Of a stretch of 64,000 bases of DNA, positions 22,084 through 32,599 are shown piece after piece. Source of the stretch: Oreohelix idahoensis (taxonomy: Eukaryota > Mollusca > Gastropoda > Stylommatophora > Oreohelicidae); contig JAMPIV010006398.1 of NCBI GenBank assembly GCA_024509875.1, positions 447,001 through 511,000 of the forward strand. Direction: 5' to 3'. The translations under genes and the position numbers were made by a program. The stretch's first letter is position 1, and every line of letters begins with the position of its first letter. The notes under the pieces were generated by a model. The model did no database searches and was not told the DNA's origin. It worked only from the letters and a program-made list of their open reading frames with translations.

Positions 22084-22897
22084 TGTAACGGGTCGCGGGT
22101 TCCTTCATTTATTTTTGTTGGTTGAATATTAAGATCACTCTCTTGACTTGTTTAATGTTTGTTATTTTGTTGGTTAGCTCTGACCATAAAGAAAGTCCCT
22201 TCGACGTTCTGATTTGCATATTACAATAATTGATCTTTCTTGTGAGAGAGTTATCGTGCTGAGAAAATATAAACATTAAACAGCTATAGAACCAAACCCG
22301 TAACGTAATGAAGATATCAAGCCTTCAGTTAGAGTCCACATGTATTGACGTTTTCACATAGATAAATTCCAACATTCACAAACTTCATATACAGTTCAGC
22401 ATAATGATAATTCCAAGCAATACAAGTAAGTATATCCGTCCGTGTCAATATAATGTGTCAGATGAACGTCATGGCTATGTACATGCGCTGCTGTAGTCAG
22501 ACAGCCAGAAATGAGCGCATGAGTTCTTGACAGCTACAAATTGAATCATAATTCGATTCTCCTTCCCTTATTTATTTTACATAATAAATCTCATACTTTA
22601 TCTTAGTATCTGAACTGACCCTGAGTTCTATATTGAATTCATACATAGGTTATATACTAAACCTCTCCTTGGAAGGAATACAAGACACGACTTCTCTGCT
22701 TGACGGATAGCATAAAAAGGGTAACGTAACCAAGTCACCAAGCGTGACCTTCCCAACGCGAACACGTCATAATCTTAGCATATATTTCGCGTTCAGTAGT
22801 CCGTAAAATATCGACATATTCTATTAATGTTATTGACCCCAAACGTTGCGCACTGCTAACCCCAGCAGACGCCGTCATTTAAAATAACACCGTAACA
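22084..22897 (-). repeat. 5' LTR of element B (814 bp)
   Basis: Same length as 4791-5604, with about four mismatches by eye, all in the first 250 bp of the plus-strand reading. It is followed by ATCGG, the right TSD (22898-22902). Confidence 0.95.
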
Positions 22898-22902
22898 ATC
22901 GG

Positions 22903-24163
22903 ATGCTTACAAACAACAGACTCGCAGGAAAGAATTATTGTCAGTGATTCCCAACCTGTTGAGGGAGAGAGACCCTCAACGCGAGGTACTGTAATTTTGA
23001 ACGGTTCTCAAACTTCTTGTTTATTTGACACGGGGCTTTCTTATGATTGCATTGTTGCCAGACACCTGGTTAAACCCGGTCAAGAGACAGGAGAGACCGT
23101 CGAACTTTGTGGAGTTCTTAAGAGTGAGGCACCTACAGCGCTTCCAATCGCATTTGTGGAGATCCACTCTGAGTTTGTCAGAAGCGTGATCAAAGCGGCT
23201 GTTATGGATGACCCCATCTACCCAGTCATACTTGGCGGTAGATACGTGTTTATTGGGAAACCGGAAGAGCCGATTGTGGCAGCAGTAACTACAAGAGGGC
23301 AAACCAAGAAGGAACGGGAGCCTGCGCCTAATTTGTTACCTATGGAACTTAAAGAAGCGCAACAAAAGGACCCTACTTTGGCACCCTGCTTTAGGAAACT
23401 GCCCATGGCTAAGGAACACAGACAGCACGGGGACATTTTTTCTAAGGATGGCGTACTTTATCGCAGAACGGGCAAGCCTGACCAAGGTTACAACCAGCTC
23501 CTAGTACCGAAACAGTACAGAAGCCAAATCCTAGAAATGGGACACTCTCTTCCCTTCAGCGGACATATGGGACAGAACGCCACAAACCAACGTATAACCA
23601 CTCATTATTGTTGGCCAGGAGTAAATACTGATATTATCAGGTATGTCAAATCCTGTGCTCAGTGCCAACGTGTACCACCCAAGCAACGGAAACCCCCAGT
23701 CTCTTTGGGTGAAATGCCAATAGTGGGAACACCATTCTAACGGGTTGTGATCGACATTTTATGACCCTTTGAAAGGACTAAAAGAAGGAACAGGTTCATC
23801 CTGACCTTAGTCGACACATGCATTTTATGGGCAGAAGCTATCCCGCTAACATGCGCAGATGCCAAGCATGTCGCCGAAGCCCTCGTGCAGATTTTCACTC
23901 GGTTGGGATTCCCTCAGCAAGTGTTGATGGATAACGGATCTCCATACCGAAACCTGTTGATGGATGAGATCGTTAAGATCTTGAGGGACCAGCACATCTA
24001 CACTAAGCCTTACACTTTGGCCAGAAGTGGGCTAGTGAAACGTGTTAACGGAAACCTCAACATGATGCTTAGTAAACTGGCACAAGTGAAACCTGACGAT
24101 TGGGATCTTTGTATTCCTGCAGCTTTATTTGGCTACAGAGAATCTCCTCATACGTCCACAGGA
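22903..24163 (+). pseudogene. Protease and integrase of element C, broken and truncated
   Basis: Continuation of C after B. The protease motif is LFDTGLSYD (about 23020-23050). The integrase zinc domain (HX6H, then CAQC) ends near 23670. Two in-frame stops (TAA at about 23738 and TGA at about 23762) interrupt the first catalytic Asp region; D has the same two. The second Asp is in LMDNGSPYR. The catalytic Glu position reads Lys (GLVKRVNG), whereas D keeps Glu, so this integrase is also catalytically dead. Similarity to D stops at 24163 within the core domain. Confidence 0.88.
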
Positions 24164-24184
24164 TTTCAAAATAAAAAACCAGAT

Positions 24185-24812
24185 GATATATACTACTGGA
24201 CAAAAGTTAAGGGCCACCAAGAAAAACTCCACTATGAACCAAATAAATGCAACCAGGTGTAAACAATTTATTACAAAATAAAGTTGATTGATCCGTGGAA
24301 AAGATCAGTCAAGTGTTTTTTTATGTGTGACTTACTAACAAAAAGAAATTCAACTCACTTTTTCACCTTTTGAACTAGTGGGGCGTGTTGCAAAAACCAC
24401 GAGTTTTTGCAGCAACAATGGCAATTTTTAATTGATTGGCAAACTGTAAAGACAAGTGAAAATGTCATTAAAACTAAGCTCAGAGAAATGTGTATACATT
24501 TCTGTGTGCACTAGGTTAATTTTTTTTAAATGTCCAAAAACTGGGTCACTTTAACCTGCACGTGAAAATTGCCATTGTTGCTGCAAAAACTCGTTGTTTT
24601 TGCAACACGCCCCACTAGTTCAAAAGGTGAAAAAGTGAGTTGAATTTCTTTTTGTTAGTAAATCACACATTATTAAAAAACATTTGACTGATCTTTTCCA
24701 CGGATGAATCAACTTTATTTTGTAATAAATTGTTTACACCTGGTTGCATTTATTTGGTCCATAGTGGAGTTTTTCTTGGTGGCCCTTACATTTTGTCCAG
24801 TAGTATATATAC
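24185..24812. repeat. Foldback structure: 0.25-kb inverted arms around a 0.14-kb loop
   Basis: Left arm 24185-24428 and right arm 24565-24812 are reverse complements with only scattered mismatches. Both contain GTGGGGCGTGTTGCAAAAAC- and GGTGTAAACAATTTATTAC-type blocks. The loop is 24429-24564. It lies exactly between truncated element C and the hAT-like gene. It could be a foldback or MITE-like transposon, or an inverted duplication formed when C lost its 3' end. No target duplication was found. Confidence 0.8.
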
Positions 24813-24819
24813 CGAATCA

Positions 24820-25450
24820 AGCTGGGTTTACAAGGAGCAAAACATACGTTTTTCAAACAAATATTTTGAAAAAAAATTGAAAAATGGCCAGACGGATGAG
24901 ATCCTGGTTAGTTTACTCAAAGAGCAAAGGCTGTATATACTGTTTTGTTTGCTAACTCTTTTCTAAATGCCAAACATCACTTACAACAGGTGGGTGTTCT
25001 GACTGGATGAATGTACTCAGAACTCTGGAGAATCATGAAGACAGCATGGAACATAAGAGGGCGATGTTGTGTTGGATAACAAGAAAGTCAAATAAAAATA
25101 CTGTGGATCAGCAACTTGAAAAACAGATGACAAAAACATACAGTACTATTTTGAAGTACTGAAAAGAGTTGTAGCTGTTATAAAATTTTTTTAGTGAAAG
25201 AGGTCAAGAGGAGAAGTGGGGCTCACCAAATAATGGAACCTTCATAGGGACCATTGAACTTATTGCATAATTCGACCTATTTTTACATGAACATCTCGAG
25301 AAATGTAAAAATGAAAAAGTAAATGCTACTTACCTATCCAAAACCGTGTATGAAGAATTGATAGAAATTATGGGAAAACGTGTGCAAGATGAAATTGTGA
25401 ATAAAATCAACAACCTGGACGCCAAACACTACTCTATTATTGTTGACTCT
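24820..25450 (+). pseudogene. hAT/ZMYM1-like transposase, 5' part
   Basis: In broken frames this reads as a TTF-type zinc finger region (RSWLVYSKSKGCIYCFVC...), then CSDWMNVLRTLENHE..EHKRAM, and a helical stretch leading to LDAKHYSIIVDS. This arrangement is typical of the hAT-derived family annotated as ZMYM1-like or TTF-type zinc finger proteins. At least three stops occur. The coding sequence ends at the Asp-Ser codons where element D inserted, and the next residues (TPDLTHVDQL) are found at 34862. DST.D is the probable first catalytic Asp region. Confidence 0.8.
25446..25450. repeat. Target-site duplication of D, left copy (ACTCT)
   Basis: Matches 34857-34861 on the far side of D. Confidence 0.92.
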
Positions 25451-27948
25451 TGTCGTAGATTTTTTATAGGGGAATTAAGACTTGGGTTGGTCCCTTCTGA
25501 ATAGATTAGAATGAGTGATAGCCACAGTGAGAGATGATAGTAGAAATAGATTTCCACGAGTGAGATGGTAGAAATCAATAGAGGCTGTCTCTGAAATCGA
25601 GAATCTTTTCTCTCTTTTAGCCTATCTTCTACAACAGATCTAGAGAAGTCAGACAGTCTATTGACTACATATATTAATATATATATATATATATATATTA
25701 CCACTCACGTGCACACGCACAATTTACGACAGTTAGACACACAGACGTGGGAAAAACTATAACAATGATTATATAGATATTTTGGAACGAGCTGACCCGA
25801 CACACTGATTAAATTTAATTGTGAAGTTTAATGAACAAAATAAACTTCCATCACAACATATATAACATTACATCAAACATATACAAATAGTCATAAAGTC
25901 AAGGAATTTCAACAGGAATGATAGACCCACCGTTATGATCTTTTCCGTCGGTGTATAGCCCACAGTCCCGTTAGAAGAGAAGTGATAGCCCAAAGAGTCA
26001 CAGATACATATGATTTAGTCTAAGTCTTCCCTTTAAAGATATGAACAGACTTGGATACTCTGCTCTATCCTAAGGAAAAATATTTGTTAGCACAAAACTT
26101 GCATAAAGAAATTTAAGACAGCAAGAAAAAAATGGGTGCAAAAATACCACAATAAAGGAATCGCTCAGTCCTGCATTCACTCGATTCAGTCATCAGGGAT
26201 CCCTGTCATACATTCTTACCTACAATCGTGCTGTTGTTCGCCATCTAGCGCAAACTTTATGACACTTCTCTACAGTGAATCTGTATTCTTTGGATAAAGA
26301 GAATCCCAGCTCTGCAGATACAGGTTTCTTCCACTATTCCGGCTAGCATTCACTTAACCAGTTTATTTTAAGATTACTGTTAAGGTCACTTGAATCAGTT
26401 TGGGTAAGAAAGTTTAAACGGGCTCACAGGGTCAGAATCACGAGGTTTCCACTACTTAGGAAAAATGGCAGGTTTGTAACTTCGATCAAAGGTAAAATTC
26501 TGGGTCACACTACAAGGTTTCAAAATCGTCGGAATGTTAATTTCTTGTAATATGTTACTCGCCCAAGGGCTGACATGTACTTGATGTTTTTATCAGGAAG
26601 AATTTAATCTGGCTCGGTAGGCGCAGTTATTTCATTAAAATCTTAAAGTTCTTGTAAAGGTTAACACCAAGTCTTTAAGGAAAATGTTTTAGTTCTTCAC
26701 AGATATTACTCGTGTACTCAACGCTGGCAAAATTTGGTCACCCCCAGTTTTCACTGTATAAAGAAAGAACAACAATAAAATACTATACATACTATGTACT
26801 CCGGTTATAACTTACATTATAAACTGCAAGCGGAGAGCTTGACTTATCGTTTAAAACTTCCCGTGAAATAAGTTATATTCATAAAATCAATCATCATGAA
26901 TTAGAAATACATACGTATTTCGTCAATGCTCAATGATGAATCTATGCAGTTATAAGTTAATTTAAATATTCTCGACTGGTCAGTTAAATTGAATTATTTT
27001 ATAGCTGCATGAGTTTTAAGCTAGAAGTTATAATTTATTCTGCTTTCCACTGAAACACGTCAGCTAGAGAATATAACAGACTTATAAATCAATCCTACTG
27101 CACAAAAGAAAATAATGAAATATATCGGCGATTAACCCTTAATCACTCACAAATAATACTAGATATCTAATATTTACCTCCACACAGAACTACAGATTAA
27201 ATACCACGAAACTAGAATCCTTCAATATACTGGTAGTCTAGAACTCGGCAAAATGTTGCCAAGAAACTCAGAACTTTTTCAATATACAAGATATTTCCTA
27301 GCCCGAGTGATCTGTCTACTGCGAATCTTGAGTATGAATGACCATTCTAAAACTCTCTCGGGTAGATATATCTTAAACAGACAAAGGATGCACGCTATTT
27401 CGCAAACCCGAAATAGCACCGGTATCTCCCCCTCCTAACACTTCACATTAGCTCAAACCCTGCCATAACCTGCCAAAACGCGTCTTAACGCCTCACACGA
27501 CATGTGGCCGTTCTGAGCGATGCATGTCTAGCGCTTTCCACACCTCAGGCCAAGCGACTGGCCGAAGGAGCGTGGTGTCAGGTGAAAATGTAGACGATAT
27601 GTCTCATTTTAGAACGCTGCGTGAGTGTCATATCACACTTATCGCCGAGCGACTAGCCTGAAGAACTGCCCGTGTCAGATGAAAATGTAGACAATTGTCT
27701 ACATCTATGTCTGGCGAAACGAATTATCACACATTCCGTCTACCTGCAGCTACTGACATCTGATGTAATACAATGCGTACTCAGTAAGAGAAAAGAAACA
27801 GGTAAACGTCAGAATGGGAAAGTAAATTTTGTCGCAAACGAACGAATGCAAAAACATGAAAAGGATGAAAGAGCGCTAATAAAGTAGAGGACACGGGTAG
27901 AAAAGAAAGAATATAGAAAATTTATTGATCATAAATGTCTGTGCGACA
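25451..27948 (-). repeat. 3' LTR of element D (2498 bp)
   Basis: Plus-strand ends TGTCGTAG...GTGCGACA, with TG/CA termini and a short inverted repeat. It matches 32600-34856 with scattered substitutions. The first 0.21 kb (to about 25663) has no counterpart in the other LTR but matches the LTR end of C, so it is original. It contains a short (AT)n run at 25676-25698. Confidence 0.93.
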
Positions 27949-27966
27949 GAACGTCCCCCCTTTAAG
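27949..27966 (-). promoter_or_regulatory. Polypurine tract of element D
   Basis: On the minus strand, CTTAAAGGGGGGACGTTC directly precedes the 3' LTR start TGTCGCAC. Confidence 0.7.
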
Positions 27967-28061
27967 ATATGGAAGCAATCCATGTCTACGTTATGGAAAT
28001 AAATTTCCTATATCCGTAGCTTCAGGGTGTCTGTCTTCTTCCCTCTCATCTCCCCCTCCAT

Positions 28062-29804
28062 CTATCTACAATTCCTACTCAAGTCTACTCCCAAAGTTTC
28101 CTTTCTCTGAAATGTCTCCCATGCGCGCTTGAAAGAGCGTCGCCGCTTTTGACATTTTTGAAAGATTCCGTGTGATTGCAGTGGAATTTCCCTGCCACTA
28201 ACGTCATCTTCGTGAATTTTGGCGATCATCAGGAGATGTTCGGAGGTCGACACCGGTCTTTCCAAGAATTTCTTTAACAGATTTAAATGGAAAATCTTTT
28301 CCTTTCCTTGAATACAGATCTGGTAGTTAGCGTTAGAAATCTTTTTCAGGACGGTAAACGGCCCTTGCCATCCGATCCTCAGTTGGTTGTTCCCGGTAGG
28401 GAGTAACACCAAAACATTCTCTCCTGCTTCCAGTTCTCTCTCTTTCGCGACTTTCCTGTATCGGTTAGCGTGCTTTGTGCGTGCTCGCTTAAAGTTAGTC
28501 GTTGCTAGGTACCATCCTAGTTTCAACCTTTCCTTTAAAACCGACTCATATTTACTTGCTGAGACAACTGTCTCATCAGCCTTCTGGTCTGTCAGCGACC
28601 AAAGTAAGGCTTCAAGCGGCCCCTTAATAGGTCTGCCGAAAAAAAGCGTTGCTGGCGAAAATCCTGTGGAAGTATGAGGAGATTCTCTGTAGCTAAATAA
28701 AGCTGCAGGAATGCAAAGATCCCAATCTTCATGTTTCACTTGTGCCAGTTTACTTAACATCATGCTGAGGTTTCCGTTAACATGTTCCACGAGCCCATTT
28801 CCGGCCGGAGTATATGGCTTTATGTAGATGTGTCGGTTCCTCGAGATCTTAACGATCTCATCGATCAACAGGTTCCGGTATGGAGATCCGTTATCCATCA
28901 ACACTTGCTGAGGGAATCCCAACCAAGTGAAAATCTGCACAAGGGCTTCTGCGACATGCTTGGCATCTGCGCATGTTAGCGGGATAGCTTCTGCCCATAA
29001 AGTGCATGTGTCGACTAAGGTCAGGATGAACCTGTTCCTTCTTTTAGTCCTTTCTAAGGGTCATAAAATGTCGATCACAACCCGTTAGAATGGTGTTCCC
29101 ATTATTGGCATTTCACCCAAAGAGACTGGGGGTGTCCGTTGCTTGGGTGGTACACGTTGGCACTGAGCACAGGATTTGACATACCTGATAATATCAGTAT
29201 TTACTCCTGGCCACCAATAATGAGTGGTTATACGTTGGTTTGTGGCGTTCTGTCCCATATGTCCGCTGAAGGGAAGAGAGTGTCCCATTTCTAGGATTTG
29301 GCTTCTGTACTGTTTCGGTACTAGGAGCTGATTGTAACCTTGGTCAGGCTTGCCCGTTCTGCGATAAAGTACGCCATCCTTAGAAAAAATGTCCCCGTGC
29401 TGTCTGGGTTCCTTAGCCATGGGCAGTTTCCTAAAGCAGGGTGCCAAAGTAGGGTCCTTTTGTTGCGCTTCTTTAAGTTCCATAGGTAACAAATTAGGCG
29501 CAGGCTCCCGTTCCTTCTTGGTTTGCCCTCTTGTACTTACTGCTGCCACAATCGGCTCTTCCGGTTTCCCAATAAACACATATCTACAGCCAAGTATGAC
29601 TGGGTAGATGGGGTCATCAATAACAGCCGCTTTGGTCACACCTCTGACAAAATCAGATTGGATCTCCACCAATGCGATGGGAAGCGTTGTTGGTGCATCA
29701 CTCTTAAGAACTCCACAAAGTTTAACGGTTTCTTCTGTCTCTTGACCGGGTTTGGCCAGGTGTCTGGCAACAATGCAATCAAAAGAAAGCCCCGTGTCAA
29801 ACAA
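28062..29804 (-). pseudogene. Protease and integrase of element D
   Basis: The protease has DTGLSFD near 29800-29775. The integrase zinc domain (HX6H..CAQC) ends near 29150. Two stops (TAA then TGA, about 29089 and 29065) interrupt the first catalytic Asp region, exactly as in C. From 28940 the frame is open for 292 codons: LMDNGSPYR (second Asp), GLVEHVNG (Glu retained), a GPLEALL segment, and a GWQGPFTVLKK module matching E. The last about 60 residues correspond to the integrase-RT linker of E and stop at 28062. No RT motif follows before the LTR. Confidence 0.88.
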
Positions 29805-29824
29805 ACAATAAGTTGAAGTCCCGT

Positions 29825-30148
29825 TTAAAACAACAGTACCTCGCGTAGAGGGCCTCTCTCCCTCAGGTTGAGAATCACTGACAATAATTCTTTCCTGCGA
29901 GTCTGTTGTTTGTAAGCATCCGATGCGCTTCGGCTCGGTGTGCTTGCTCTGATCCTTAGTCCAGTGCGCAGGGGTTTTCCCTTTGTCACCTTGTCCTTTC
30001 TCCCCGCGCTGCCATGTAGGACTGTCGGGTTGATCAGACTGTTTACTGTGGTTGGGGTACTTGTTTTTGTAGAACTTGGATTTTTCAGGAGGGGGGTTTT
30101 GAGGTCCAGTTTCTCTGTGGTTATTCTGATTAGAAGCATGAGAAGATT
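29825..30148 (-). pseudogene. gag C-terminal segment of element D
   Basis: Continues gag after the LINE insertion and matches 4565-4790 of C. It encodes a Lys/Asn/Pro-rich tail (NKYPNHSKQSDQPD-like in the gag frame). The uninterrupted GCGCATCGGATGC in this stretch (about 29915-29930, minus) is the empty version of B's target site in C. Confidence 0.75.
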
Positions 30149-31075
30149 CATCATCATCATCATGTGACGTATTCTTTCCAGAACGTTGTCTCCATTACAG
30201 CTGCTCTGAACGCATCACGATTCTGGGCAAGTCGACCTGCATCAGCCAAAGACAAGTTCAGACTCTCTGTGATGTCCTGGGTCCACCGTCGTCTAGGTCG
30301 ACCCCTTCCCCTTTTTCCAGGAACCATGCCTTCCATCACTGTTTTTTCCAGACTATTATGTCATTTTATATGACCGAAAAATTTCAGCTTCCTTATTGCG
30401 ATGGTATTTAGGAGCCAATGTTCCTATACGTTTAGTGAGTGCAGTACTTCTCTGTTGGTCTTTTTTTCTGTCCAGGGTATTCTCATCATCCTTCTGTAGC
30501 ATTTCATTTCGAATGATGTAATCTTTTTTGCAACTGTTTTATTGAGTGTCCAAGTCTCGCAGCCGTATGTTGCCACTGGGAATATACATGCTCTGATCAG
30601 TTGTAACTTTGTTTCTTTGCTTGTGCCTTGCCATAGGTTTTTCATCTGTATTAGTTTATGTGAAGCAATTGCAAGTCTTCTTTTAATTTCTACTGCACAG
30701 TCGCCAGAGCTGTTGATGATTGATCCTAAGTATTCGAATTCATTAACACTTTCCAGTTCTTCTTTATCAATTTCAATTTCTGGTTTGGTCTTTACTTTGT
30801 CTGTTGTCAATACTTTAGTCTTCTTTGTGTTTAGGTATAGATTCTGGGCCTCGCTGTATTTTTTGGTGGACAGAAGTAATTGTTCAAGTCCTTCTGGGTT
30901 GGTCGATAGGAGGACTGTGTCGTCAGCATATCTGATTTCCGGGATCTGGTACCCGCCGATGTTAAATGAGTCAACATAATAGCCCATAACTGCTGATGTT
31001 GTACACAATCGAAAGCTTTGGTGTAATCAATGAAACAAGTATGTAGATCAACGTTGAATTCTCTACACTTTTCTA
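30149..31075 (-). mobile_element. RTE-like LINE insertion, 5' truncated, in element D
   Basis: Flanked by 11-bp duplications ATGAGAAGATT (30138-30148 and 31076-31086), as made by target-primed reverse transcription. Its 3' end is a (GAT)n run (CATCATCATCATCAT at 30149 on the plus strand). A second copy is at 46480-47282. The 5' end carries CFIDYTKAFD (an RT motif) fused directly to GGYQIPEIRYADD. About 80 residues of RT normally lie between these, so the copy is also internally deleted. Confidence 0.9.
30160..31060 (-). pseudogene. Reverse transcriptase C-terminal part of the RTE-like LINE
   Basis: The open stretch 31008-30424 carries the RT active site RYADDTVLL, then EFEYLGSIINSSG, TYGCETWTLNK and RRMMRIPWTEKKTN. 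These are the usual motifs of RTE-type endonuclease-reverse transcriptases. The C-terminus continues to about 30175 in another frame (GRGRPRRRW, then LNLSLADAGRLAQNRDAFRAA). It is broken by a stop near 30424 and cannot make a full protein. Confidence 0.88.
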
Positions 31076-31086
31076 ATGAGAAGATT

Positions 31087-32113
31087 AGTCTAGATTATTC
31101 TTCCGAAAATGCTCTTCTGTCGGTTTACGTTTTGTGGCCGGCAGTTCGGCCAGCGCATTTTGATAGCGCTCAGACCTTTCTAAGATGTCTTCAAGCTTTT
31201 CTGCACCCTGCTCAGCTAGAAATATCCGGGTATCAGCAGACAAAGTGTTCTGTATTTGTTCGGTTATAACAAATTCATCAAGACCTTCATAGGTAGAGGG
31301 GAGCTGTGAAAGCTCAAGGCACTTTGTCAAGTATCTCTTCAAACGAGACGAGAACTGCTGAAAAGTTCAGAGCTCTCCTTCCTGCTGTTTCAAAACAGTT
31401 GCAACAACTTTCGCGCATTCATTTCAAAGCGCTCAAGTAAAGCTTTCTTCAACACGTCGTAATTGTCTTGTTGACTGCTTTCCAGTTTGGCGTAAACATC
31501 ATACGCACTGCTTTTCAAAGCCTGAGAAAGCTTCATATTCCAACGCGACCTCTCTAAACCGTACAGAGTTGCAATTTTCTCAAATTTTTCTAGATACGTG
31601 TCAATCTTCTCATTAGGACAAGGGAAAGATTCTAGAGCGAAAGACATAGCGGTGAGGTGAAGAGATTGAGTGCCAGAAGGATCAGTTAAGGAAGAATGAG
31701 GAGAACTCTCCATTGCTGGAGGTAGAGGCAGCGCCACGGCTTTGGAACTCTAGAGTCTTAAGCGCCAACTCGTGCTGTCGTCGTTGCTCAATTTCTCTTT
31801 CCTCATGCTGTCTCTCCTTCTCTCTTTCCTCTCTCTCGTCCCTCTCCTTCTCATGCTGTCTCTCCTTCTCTCTTTCTCTCTCCCTGCGGATTTCCATTTC
31901 CTCGTCCATCTTCTTCTGCTGTAATAGACGGTCTTCCGCTTCTTTCCTCCTAGCTTCTTCTTTTTCCTCTTTAGCTTCAGCTGCTTTTTCCTTCTGCTCC
32001 ACATCATATTTCTCAAGTTCGTCACTGACAAACGCTTTCGCCTCCTCTCCTTGTAAACCTTCTTCTCTCGCTTCGTCCCTGAGGATCGGCCTAAGCTTCG
32101 CCCTCTCTGCCAT
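31087..32113 (-). pseudogene. gag of element D, broken
   Basis: ATG at 32113 gives MAERAKLRPILRDEAREE, then the coiled coil (to about 31760). The frame stays open to about 31682, better than in C. The core continues in another frame from about 31735 with LYGLERSRW. Lesions shared with C: the frame change at the SSNGEFSSF segment, TGA (about 31392) and TAA (about 31081, inside the LINE target duplication). Confidence 0.87.
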
Positions 32114-32599
32114 AGTAAATAAGTGACTGAGACTTAGACGAGAAAGAAATAAGAAAAAAGATACACTGGTTCCTACCACTTACGAGAAAGTATCAAAACA
32201 AAAGATGATATACTTCAACCTGGGCTACCTCCTCCAAAAATATAGTATCTAACTATCGCTGCTATTAATCGGCAATCTAGGCACCTAATGCAGACGACTA
32301 CGCCAAATAAATGGTAGTTAAGATTACTCACTAAAAAAATAAGTTGCTACAGTGGAAAAAAATAATTTGCAAAAATTTAAGGAGAAAAATAAATCCCTTA
32401 ATATTTTAATCCACTATCAAGTTCACCCCTGAAGTAAGTTAGGGTAAGGGAGGCAATTAACAAGACGTAATTGTCTGAACACACTCCTTAGCTTAGCTTA
32501 AACCCCTACTTCTTCAGAACCCTGTGTTAGATAATCACAAACTTTACCAGCGTTTAGTATTACAAAATCAATAATTAACATATATTCCGACAAAATCAA
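32114..32599 (-). other. Leader of element D, shortened by deletion
   Basis: Matches the 3' part of C's leader (about 3105-3587). At about 32600 it joins directly to the LTR interior (GTAGTCA / TTGATTTTG). The last 0.21 kb of the LTR, the primer-binding site and 0.25 kb of leader have been lost; TGA is shared at the junction. Confidence 0.8.

Larger units (their letters stand above)
4791..22897 (-). mobile_element. Element B: LTR retrotransposon, internally deleted, with E nested inside
   Basis: Two 814-bp LTRs (4791-5604 and 22084-22897) differ at only about four positions by eye and are flanked by ATCGG duplications, so this is a recent insertion into C. On the minus strand the order is 5' LTR, leader (22083-20591 then 11308-9967), gag, protease, RNase H, 3' noncoding region, 3' LTR. 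INT and RT are missing between about 7458 and 7250. Element E (11314-20585) sits in the leader. Without E, B is about 8.8 kb. It could not move on its own in this form. Confidence 0.88.
2194..24163 (+). mobile_element. Element C: decayed Gypsy-type element (same family as D), interrupted by B
   Basis: Pieces: 5' LTR remnant 2194-2856, leader, broken gag 3588-4790, then after the 18-kb insertion B, PR-INT 22903-24163. The two halves join on either side of B. The left ends ...CGCATCGG, the right starts ATCGGATGC, and the uninterrupted homologue in D reads GCGCATCGGATGC, so ATCGG is the duplicated target. C stops inside integrase at about 24163, where the sequence diverges from D. No RT, RNase H or 3' LTR of C is present. 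Much of its remaining sequence closely matches D, stop codons included. Confidence 0.85.
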
